From contig JAOTOL010001430.1 of the NCBI GenBank assembly GCA_034440575.1, positions 436,001 to 500,000 of the forward strand: 64,000 nt of DNA, in the 5' to 3' direction. The notes beneath the pieces were generated by a model. It did no database searches and was not told the origin of the DNA. It saw only the letters and a list, made by a program, of their open reading frames with translations. Below are positions 57,301-64,000 of this stretch, piece by piece. Positions within the stretch are counted from its first letter, which is position 1. The number at the start of each line of letters is the position of its first letter. Made by a program: the position numbers and the translations under genes. This DNA comes from Imbricaverruca yamaguchii (lineage: Eukaryota > Arthropoda > Thecostraca > Neoverrucidae).

Positions 57301-60300
57301 GTGCATCTACCGGCACGCCATCCCGGAGGGCTACCTCCTCAAGAAGGCACGTGGTAATGCTTGGGCTGCAGCTACGCTCACTTGGAAAACACGCAGGGAA
57401 TAGGCGTCGGTTTTGCTGGTTTTATGAGGCCACTCTGTTTTGGCCAACAACTGGCCAACAACTGTTTTGGGATGGCAAAATGCTTCCGATTTTAATGCAT
57501 TGTTATAGAAATAGTAAACGAATGACCCGATTGGTTTATTCGATTTTACAGACCCTAAATACTTTGATGTGGGGCTGGCTCGTTTTAAATGTGAAAATAT
57601 TGTGCTTTTTCGGAAGATTTCATGTCTAGTGCCTTTTTGTGATGAGACACCCTTGCTTTGCTCTGCTTTTTTCCTCAGTTGGATGAGTGTCCCTTTCTGA
57701 TATTTCGGTAAAGAAAAGGCTTGATAGATGTGTTTGATTTCATCTTTCAGATATTCATCACAACTTTCTCTGAAGGCTTTAAAAAATAAATCCAGTGGCG
57801 ATTGCACGGCTTATGGGATCACAGAGTAAAGATGGACTCGGTCTTCTCTGCTGGTAGGTTCGCGACATGTTTTTAAAAGCAAGGCAACCTAACGTCATAT
57901 AAACATTTACTATCTAGATTTAGGATTTAGGCACTAGAATCGTGATGAATTCAGAAACAAAAATAGGGGAACTTGTGGGTGTGAATACAGCAAGACCGAG
58001 GTCAGCTGAGAACAACGCTGGTTATGGCATACATTGCTCTAGATGCTCAAAATCTTATCTCGGTGACGTGAATAGGGCGACAACAGGAGCAAATGAACGT
58101 AAGCAGGATGTTATATATCATTAATGTATAACGCTATTGTGGTGCACACTCAGGAATGTGATAGCTTTCCAAGAAGAACCCAGATTAAGATTCTGAAGCA
58201 TGACTATGTCCCGTTCCGATCTTGGTATGCAGGTATCCAAAAACGGCAGTCGAATTTCCGACTCTGGTTCAGTCATGAACCGAATATTTGCGTCTACTTC
58301 GTTCAGGAGATGCAAGTTGATATTACTGTGAAGTACGACTGATACGTCATCTGCGTAGCACATCTAAATGGACTCATATCCGGGGATATCTAGGAGATAT
58401 TCTTTTTCCAAAACGTACATATTTAGACAGGCTGCCCCGGAGCTCAACGGTGTACCGGCCAACCGACTCTATTGTTCATGTTTCCTTCTGTTCAATGCTA
58501 ATTCTTCACAATGCATGCATAACGCAATACTTCGAAAAATGTGATTTTGAACTGCAAGTTATTTGTCATTGAGTGGTGATGTGATACCTCATTGTGTTAG
58601 CTGTTCCTTGAATGGCCACATTTGTGAAGCGTGGCTTCACAACGAAACTTGTCACTTATTTTCGATAATTCCATGTTTTTTAATATATGAATCCATGCGC
58701 GCACCCAGGATTTTTCCATGGTGGGTGGCCCGGACCGAAAAGGGCACTTTGCCGACTCCAAAAGGGCACTTGACTGGCTCCAAGAGGGCACTTTGCGGCC
58801 GGGGGCACGCTGGAGGGTTCGTTGACCGGGGGCCGTGAAAAGAAGTGTTGGCCAAAAGGGCAGTTTTGGGCCCAAAGGGCAACTTTGGCACAGGCGGGGC
58901 ACATAAGGCAGGTGATTTTTGGTCTAAATTTGGGACATTCAAGCCAAGAAGGCACTTTTCGGTCAAAAGGGCACTTTTGGCCAAAATGGCACTGGTCTCA
59001 TGGGGGGGGGGCCTGCCCCCCTCCAGTGCCCTTGGTTAATGGTTTTACTAACACTTGCCAGCCTGCCAGCAGCTTGCCACACTACCGATAACGAATGTTA
59101 CCAATCGGGTTCATTATGTTCCCATATTTATGCAGCTTCGGCAGCCTTTCATCTGTGGTACTGTGGGTTGCTCTTCTAGTGGACGTAACATGTATTTGCC
59201 CCGCTTTGACTTGCTGAAATTTTCCCCTGGTATATATTTTTTGGGCTCTTTTCGGAATAAACCGCATCTGTTTCGATATATGTTGTCGAATGGTCGAGCA
59301 TCTCATCCATCTTGATTGCATGCTGGGACTTGCCTATGAGGATAACGACCCCTCCAATGTTTGCATGGGTCACTATAACGCTGGTATCATCGGCCAAATT
59401 TTGGAGGGCTTTGCCATACCTCCTTGGTAGACTGTTCAGTTTCCGGTCCGTTTGGGCCTTGCATTATGCCAGAACTATGTGCAGAATGTCTTTCCGCTTC
59501 CATGTGAAGACACTCTTCGCAAATATAACCATTGAGGCAGCCATTAGTGCTTTACAAGGCGGTACTAAATGACAATGAACTTCCAGTTCCAAAATCATAT
59601 TTTCAGTTCACGTCGTTCACGGCGTTCACGGGTATTACGTCGTTCGGGTATCCATAATTCGTGTTTAGGGGCTGGATTGGATTCTACTTGTCTTTGCAGT
59701 TGATACTTGTCTTTGCAGTAGATTGATAACAACGGCAGGGCTGGGGGGCCGTAACCCAAACACAAATTACTAGGGCGTTCACGTGTTAAATGTGTGACTA
59801 AGTGGCGTGTTGGTGGTTGTGTCGTCAGGACATGAAGAAAATGGATAAAAAGGATGAGATCTCAATAGAAGAGCTGGTAGAGAAAGAGAGGGCTGCGCTC
59901 GGCTCCAACCTCACCAAGATCACGTATGTCACATTCCTCGCGTGGAAGAAGCGCAAACTCGCCGAAAGGAAGAAAGAAGACGTCAAAAAGCAGGCCAAGA
60001 AGAAATCTGATTACAAGAGTGGGAAAAATGCGGGGGTGAGTGTTGCTGTTTACTTGCGCACCCCTCAGTATGCATATAGTTTGGAACTATGAGTTAACTT
60101 TCAACCCGGGATTGTTGCGTTTCTGGTTTATCCCACATTAAGCGTTGTGAAAAGCCACCTCGCCAAAATTACCATAACTTACCATACTTATTCATTCATT
60201 CATTTTGCATATTATGTGATGTCGAAGTGATTGATTAAACGTGATTACTGGATAATATATGGATACTATATCAATATATGATGTATGGGTGATATGATCA

Positions 60301-63300
60301 TATTATATGGTGTAATACGTCAACGCATAGCGTGATGTTTTACAAGCTATCGATACCAGCCTGGAACGCTTCACCTGCGGTTATCCTGCCGTTGTCAGTG
60401 ATGCGTAAATGAGACGGCCGTCCGTGAGGCCGCAGTGGCACCACTGTTTAGGCACCCGACAGTGCGTCACTAGTTATGTGAGTGCCCATGCTGCACGAGA
60501 GCGCTCAGGCTCTTGTATGGAGATCACTTGCGAAGCGTTCTAGGGAAGTCATGGAATGTGAAAAGTCATATGGAAGCATTCTAGGTAGCAATTAGAAACT
60601 CGTACGTTTAGAACATGTTACTTTACATGTTAATGGTAGGATTTAAGGCTACGTACACACCAAGGCAACAGTTTCCCTCATGCAGTGAATTGCAAGTATA
60701 AACGTTTTTGATGTCAATGATCAAAAACTGTTCAAGTCAAAACTAAGCCCAAATAACTAACCAGCCAAAATGTTATCATGTCACCGATTGTGTGATTGGT
60801 TATATCGTGTACTATTAGCTTGCAGTTGATATTGTATCCGAGTTATTTATAGTTATGTTTTCCCGAGAGTGTGCTCTGATGCAGGTGGTGGCTTCCTGTT
60901 GTCTTTTACAGGTATCGGGGAGGGACATGTTCATGTACAACCCCGATATGGCAGACGGCGAACTCGAGGAGGGAGACGAGGGCATGGACCTGGCGGAGCT
61001 CAAGGGCGAGGACGAGGAAGAAGAGAAGGACGTGGTGGTAAGATGCCTCTTCATCTGGTCCGAGCCGCCCTCTGACATGTCATAAGCTGTTTCCCGCCCC
61101 GTCCACACGCACGCTCATGTATGGGGTATAGGCGCATTTACGCACAATGATATGTGGATGAATGACTGTATTATGTTGGTCTGGTGGTGAGGTTGCACGC
61201 CGGTCCCACACGATCGGACGATACTCGGTTCCAGCCGACCGCGTGGACCACCTCACTGCACTCTGTCGTCCTCATGTCTGTGATGGCATATCTGACCGGA
61301 CACCGCAATCGCATTTACGGTGCGAAACAAAAACATTTCGGTACTATCTTCACTTGGGTTCATTCCGAAGCGAGGTACCCTTCGGGAAATGTCACCCGAA
61401 ATTTATAATTTTTGTGGGGAATTGCGCCTCCACATGCGATCTGGGGAGGCGGTGGCATGGCCCCCCGGCTACTCTGCTGGCCATGTGACGGCCACCTCCA
61501 CAGGGACGATCTGGGGAGGGGGTATGCTGGCCTCTCGGCTACCCTGCTGGTCATGTAACAAGCGGTTCCACAGGGACGATCTGGGGAGGCGATATAATGG
61601 CCGCCCGGCTGCCAGCAGAATAGCCGGGCGGCCTTTATACCGCCTCCCCAGACCGCCTCTGAAGTCGCTCGTCACATGACCAGCAGAGTAGCCGGGCGGC
61701 CTTTATGCCGCCTCCCCAGACCGCCTCTGAAGTCGCTCGTCACATGACCAGCAGAGTAGCCGGGCGGCCATGTGACGCCTTTGTTCACTTGTATTGCGGG
61801 TTGCTGCTCGAAATGTGCTTCCTAGTTCTGCACCGGCTGCTTTTCCTGAGTAGTGTTGTCTCCTGATCAATTGCTTCTTCTAGTCTGTTTTTGTTTGTTG
61901 TTCATGCATTCATGGGGTATTTGATAACGTCGGACTTTCTTTATTTTAGTACAAGACATGGACATTGGAAGGCATTGAGAATGAACAGATTGACGAGGCG
62001 GAGGCAGTTAAGGCCAAAGAAGAGGCGGGAAAACCAGGTTCGTTGTCTGTGGGTGATTCATTTGGCTGATGCTCTTGGTGATTGCATTAATTGAAAAGTT
62101 TTTCAACGTCAAACAGTCAATTGCATTTTCATCGTCGTAACCCCGGCGCGATGTGTCAAACAACAATATTTGTTTTCATCTGTACCTCATAGTGCCACTG
62201 GTGACTCCATATATCACTAACTAAATGCCGCTGGTTCCCTTCCATCCTATGAAAGTTAGAACCGTGCCAGAAACCCCATACATCTTCGAAGTTTGAACTT
62301 ACCAGTGTGTGGACATCTACTCTGTCTATGCTGCTGTGCTGCATGACCGATGTAGTCAGTGCGCCCCTAAACTCCAATAGTTGCCAGCAACTGCATATAA
62401 TGGACTGTGTCGACACCGTAATGCTTGCGGGACCGCTACAGCGGACCTAACATTCACGACGGTAGTGCGGTTGTGACACATCGCCATCGACCTGTCCCGT
62501 CACCACCGGTCTGTCCCTGTTACCACCGACCTGCCTCAGTCCACTGGCCTACCCTGGTCACTACCGATCAGCTCCTGTCACCAGTGACCTGCTTCTGTAA
62601 TTTCTGTCACTACTGACTTGCCCCTGCTACCACTCTCCCACCACCGACCTGCCCCTGCCTTCAATGAACTGTGCCCGTCACCATGAACCTGCCGCTGTCA
62701 CCACCGATGGGCACGAATGATCAAGACTAGTCGATGCATCCTCAAGCCCAGATAAAATATCTAACTAGCTTATCAGCACAGACTGCCCCAGTCACTACTG
62801 ACCTGTCCCTGTCGCCACTGACCTGTCCTTGTCACCACTATCCTGCTCCCTTCACCACCAACCTGCCCCTGTTACTATCTGATGGTGGGTTGTGACGGCG
62901 GGTGGTGAGCTATAACGGTGGTGTGTGGGTTGTGACGGTGGTGCGTGAGTTTGGTGGTGGGTTGTGGCGATAGGTTGTGATGGGGGTGTTTGGCTGTGAC
63001 GATGGCGGATGGTTGTGACGGTGGTGTGTGAGTTGTGGTGGTGGGTTGTGACGACGGTTGGTGGATTGTGCCAGTGGTGTGTGAGTTGGGTGGTGGGTTG
63101 TCACGGCAGGTGGTTGGCTGTGACGATGGCGGATGGTTGTGACGGTGGCGGGTGGGATGTGACGGTGGTGTGTCAGTTGTGGTGGTTGGTTGTGACGACG
63201 GTTGGTGGGCTGTACCGGTGGTGTCAGTTGTGTCAGTTGTGGTGGTGGGCTCTGACGGTCGTGTGCAGGTTGTGACGGTGACGGTGCCGGGTGGTGGGTT

Positions 63301-63446
63301 GTGACGGGCCTCCTCTGACGCCAGTCGAGGCGGGCGCTGTGGGAGGCGCCGACGCCGTGCCCATCGACGAGAACCTGTTCGACACGGACGACCTGGAGCT
63401 GGACGGATTGGACGAGGACCTGGACGGGCTGAACGTGAGCCAATGA
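53929..63446 (+). CDS. ZC3H15: ZC3H15/DFRP1, CCCH zinc-finger partner of DRG1
   Basis: ZC3H15 binds and stabilises the GTPase DRG1 and acts with it on translating ribosomes in the cytoplasm (yeast homologue Tma46). Nine coding exons join in phase: 53929-53997, 54426-54636, 56018-56106, 56636-56728, 57227-57346, 59829-60035, 60912-61037, 61950-62037 and 63325-63446, 374 residues against about 426 in human. Order: MPPKK lysine-rich start; [16 protein letters not shown] block; zinc finger 1 (C102-x7-C110-x5-C116-x3-H120); zinc finger 2 (C156-x17-C174-x5-C180-x3-H184, with KYGWFWVC); DFRP-type region [41 protein letters not shown]; acidic tail [10 protein letters not shown]. Oddities: intron 6 is GC-AG, and the conserved stretch normally between the two fingers is short. 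Lower GC than TERT. Confidence 0.96.
54285..54330. repeat. (TGTC)n microsatellite in ZC3H15 intron 2
   Basis: About eight near-perfect TGTC/CTGT repeats. Confidence 0.95.
54426..54636 (+). CDS. ZC3H15: ZC3H15 coding exon 2
   Basis: [20 protein letters not shown] through a lysine/glutamate helix ([18 protein letters not shown]) to [13 protein letters not shown]. This is the hallmark N-terminal block of the family. Acceptor TATTACAG, donor GTAAGA, leaves in phase 1. Confidence 0.96.
54858..55020 (+). mobile_element. tRNA-headed SINE in ZC3H15 intron 3
   Basis: Head TAGTCTAGTGGTAAG (A-box-like) and GGGCTCGAGTCTC (B-box-like), body with GCGACGCTGCATGACTCAAC, and tail AAAACCAATAACCAAACAC. The 3' part matches the short tail elements at 55.83 and 62.71 kb. 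Confidence 0.7.
55600..55980. repeat. Degenerate ACAGGTGTGT minisatellite in ZC3H15 intron 3
   Basis: ATACAGGTGTGTCCATATTC and TATACATACAGGTGTGCC type phrases repeat at about 33 bp spacing. They are interrupted by a 54-bp insertion at 55832. Confidence 0.75.
55832..55885 (+). mobile_element. 54-bp SINE-tail insertion with target duplication
   Basis: TGGGCGCTGTATGACCAACG ... AAGCCCAAATAACCAACC is flanked by the 14-bp direct repeat AACAGGCTATTTAT (55818-55831 and 55886-55899). The array sequence continues on both sides. A clear recent retro-insertion. Confidence 0.85.
56018..56106 (+). CDS. ZC3H15: ZC3H15 coding exon 3 (zinc finger 1)
   Basis: [16 protein letters not shown]...CKFSHDMN. The CCCH finger spacing is 7-5-3. 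Acceptor TACCTTTCAG, donor GTAAGT, phase 0 out. Confidence 0.96.
56128..56310 (+). mobile_element. Degenerate tRNA-headed SINE
   Basis: GTCGGTAGCTCAATAATTGA resembles the A box of the 5.45 kb SINE; the B box is not preserved and the tail is unclear. Confidence 0.45.
56636..56728 (+). CDS. ZC3H15: ZC3H15 coding exon 4
   Basis: [20 protein letters not shown] through KSRTDI, 31 codons, phase 0 at both ends. In other animals a roughly 30-residue segment with DNWDxxKLEEVV follows here before the second finger. I find no exon for it in the 498-bp intron that comes next. Confidence 0.92.
57227..57346 (+). CDS. ZC3H15: ZC3H15 coding exon 5 (zinc finger 2), GC donor
   Basis: [20 protein letters not shown] then [20 protein letters not shown]. 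The only junction that restores [14 protein letters not shown] in frame is AAGAAG followed by GCACGT, a GC-AG intron. The GT sites a few bases on leave the wrong phase and put a stop in the next exon. Confidence 0.9.
57985..59580. pseudogene. Penelope-like element relic with inverted parts, in ZC3H15 intron 6
   Basis: Minus strand at 59170-59400 gives [19 protein letters not shown] and [12 protein letters not shown], the N-terminal 'ADKGG.TVV ... KM..LL.D..TY' block of Penelope RT. Minus strand at 58190-58363 gives [11 protein letters not shown] ... [18 protein letters not shown] (the YADD and LPFLD motifs). Plus strand at 58000-58195 gives [20 protein letters not shown] and then [20 protein letters not shown], a GIY-YIG endonuclease relic in the opposite orientation. 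All are broken by stops and frameshifts, and a separate repeat lies inside at 58.69-59.03 kb. Confidence 0.68.
58694..59030 (-). mobile_element. Dispersed 'TGCCCTTTTGG' element, copy 2
   Basis: Reverse-oriented copy of the 30.27 kb element. Read on the minus strand it runs from a C-run plus ATGAGACCAGTGCC to GGAAAAATCCTGGGTGCGCG, with the same internal order of phrases. It is inserted within the Penelope relic. Confidence 0.78.
59829..60035 (+). CDS. ZC3H15: ZC3H15 coding exon 6
   Basis: [20 protein letters not shown] ... [18 protein letters not shown] ... [11 protein letters not shown]. 69 codons, donor GTGAGT, phase 0. It covers the start of the DRG1-binding DFRP region by family knowledge. 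Confidence 0.96.
60912..61037 (+). CDS. ZC3H15: ZC3H15 coding exon 7
   Basis: [20 protein letters not shown] followed by a run of acidic residues ending EEEEKDVV. 42 codons, acceptor TCTTTTACAG, donor GTAAGA, phase 0. Confidence 0.94.
61437..61780. repeat. Palindromic minisatellite in ZC3H15 intron 8
   Basis: Three direct units at a 70-bp period (CTGGGGAGGC at 61441, 61511, 61581) are followed by reverse-complement units at a 68-bp period (AGCCGGGCGG at 61622, 61690, 61758). The switch is at about 61610 (GGCTGCCAGCAGAATAGCC). The two halves can pair into a long hairpin. Confidence 0.9.
61950..62037 (+). CDS. ZC3H15: ZC3H15 coding exon 8
   Basis: [20 protein letters not shown] then KAKEEAGKP. 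Acceptor TTATTTTAG, donor GTTCGT (weak), leaves in phase 1 and joins V-EAGAVGG in the last exon. Confidence 0.88.
62331..62392 (+). mobile_element. SINE-tail fragment
   Basis: GCTGCATGACCGATGTAGTC and GTGCGCCCCTAAACTCCAAT match the tail of the 54.86 kb SINE and the 55.83 kb insertion. Confidence 0.6.
62440..63300. repeat. Strand-switching minisatellite before the last ZC3H15 exon
   Basis: 62.44-62.88 kb is C-rich (CACCACCGACCTGTCCCTGT type, about 20-24-bp units). From about 62.88 kb it becomes G-rich (GGTGGTGGGTTGTGACGGTG type) up to 63.30 kb. Relatives of a unit occur in opposite orientation in the two halves. A SINE tail (62706-62765) interrupts the C-rich half. Confidence 0.85.
62706..62765 (+). 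mobile_element. SINE-tail insertion
   Basis: GGGCACGAATGATCAAGACT ... GATGCATCCTCAAGCCCAGA aligns over its full length with the 54-bp insertion at 55832 and starts at the same base. Confidence 0.65.
63325..63446 (+). CDS. ZC3H15: ZC3H15 last coding exon
   Basis: [20 protein letters not shown] through [19 protein letters not shown] and stop. It matches the conserved DAVPVDENLF...DLDELEE C-terminus. The acceptor TCTGACGCCAG sits about 24 bp after the end of a minisatellite. Confidence 0.95.
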
Positions 63447-63738
63447 TGCGGGTGGCCGGCGGCCACCTCGGGCTGCTGGCTACTGGCAGCCGGCGCGCCG
63501 CACAGACAGTATACCCGCACCGGCCGGCACAATGTGTTATATCGTACGGACTCGGGTGAAGTGCTTCTCTCGCTGGCGCACTGCAATTTTACACTGCTCG
63601 GATTGCGGTGTACGGAGCTGGCCAATCTAGAATCGGTAATATTTTTAGCAATCTGTCTGTATGCTTTTATGCCTTCCTTCTTCCGGATATTGCTTGACAA
63701 ACCTGCAAAACAACTCTCACTTTACTGCTCTGGCCTAA

Positions 63739-63744
63739 AATAAA
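63739..63744 (+). terminator. ZC3H15: ZC3H15 polyadenylation signal
   Basis: AATAAA 293 bp after the stop codon, the first canonical hexamer downstream. Confidence 0.7.
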
Positions 63745-63769
63745 ACAGTGACGGTACGGTGTGTATTGT

Positions 63770-64000
63770 GGGAGTCCGGCCGACAGACCCTCGGCTCGGC
63801 TCGGTGTACACTGTCGAGCGGCAGCGGCCGCTCCCTCACTCTATCTGTGTGCCGCCGGGAGACCCTCGGCTCGGCTCGGTGTACACTGTCGAGCGGCAGC
63901 GGCCGCTCCCTCACTCTATCTGTGTGCCGCCGGCAGACCCTCGGCTCGGCTCGGTGTACACTGTCGAGCGGCAGCGGCCGCTCCCTCACTCTATCTGTGT
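63770..64000. repeat. 75-bp tandem repeat downstream of ZC3H15
   Basis: GACCCTCGGCTCGGCTCGGT starts at 63786, 63861 and 63936, exactly 75 bp apart. The third unit is cut by the window end. Each contains GAGCGGCAGCGGCCGCTC. The minus-strand open frame results from a period divisible by three. Confidence 0.95.

Noticed and set aside
63735..63989. Minus-strand frame RERPLPLDSVHRAEPRV repeated
   Set aside because: Result of the 75-bp tandem repeat.

Overview
This is a stretch of an animal nuclear genome, most likely an invertebrate. The evidence is spliced genes with GT-AG introns, CR1-type LINEs, a Penelope-like relic, tRNA-headed SINEs, non-autonomous DNA elements and many minisatellites. The TERT here is compact, apparently intronless and has no visible TEN domain, which recalls arthropod telomerases. 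Minisatellites that span splice sites recall those described in amphioxus. I cannot fix the phylum from the sequence. Apart from transposons, only three genes can be supported.

(1) Minus strand, about 2.08-23.03 kb: the N-terminal part of HYDIN, the giant ASH-repeat protein of the ciliary central pair. Eight exons join in consistent phase; the gene runs off the left edge and may have further 5' exons to the right. (2) Plus strand, 40.26-42.6 kb: a GC-rich, uninterrupted TERT reading frame with the TFLY, CP, T, 1, 2, A, B', C, D and E motifs and the catalytic Asp triad. It ends in a 57-bp tandem repeat that seems to be built from its own 3' end. (3) Plus strand, 53.8-63.45 kb: ZC3H15 (DFRP1), the zinc-finger partner of the DRG1 GTPase. 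It has nine coding exons plus a probable 5'UTR exon, one GC-AG intron and a polyA signal.

Between and inside the genes: 0-1.5 kb minisatellite; 3.1-4.5 kb decayed LINE; 4.8-6.2 kb an intron made almost wholly of minisatellite plus a SINE; 6.9-9.0 kb a phrase-repeat block split by a CR1 LINE; 10.0 kb a 228-bp snap-back palindrome; 10.7, 13.6 and 15.5 kb minisatellites abutting HYDIN 3' splice sites; 17.8-19.6 kb phrase repeats then a CR1 fragment; 21.2-22.6 kb a compound TIR element; 26.5 kb a MITE; 28.2-33.9 kb phrase-repeat elements then the longest CR1 copy; 37-38.7 kb a SINE and further phrase repeats; 42.6-53.7 kb AT-rich, gene-free. The ZC3H15 introns carry SINE tails, a Penelope relic, a palindromic minisatellite and a strand-switching minisatellite next to the last exon.

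The most unusual theme is that minisatellites sit exactly at exon edges. In at least two HYDIN introns the repeat unit contains the working 3' splice site plus about 17-19 nt of the exon, so the array is a ladder of decoy acceptors. The TERT tail shows the mirror case with a donor. A second theme is a set of at least nine non-coding 'phrase-repeat' blocks, several sharing a CCAGGAT-type edge and associated with all three CR1 copies. HYDIN, TERT and ZC3H15 have no functional link to each other; their adjacency is simply local gene order.
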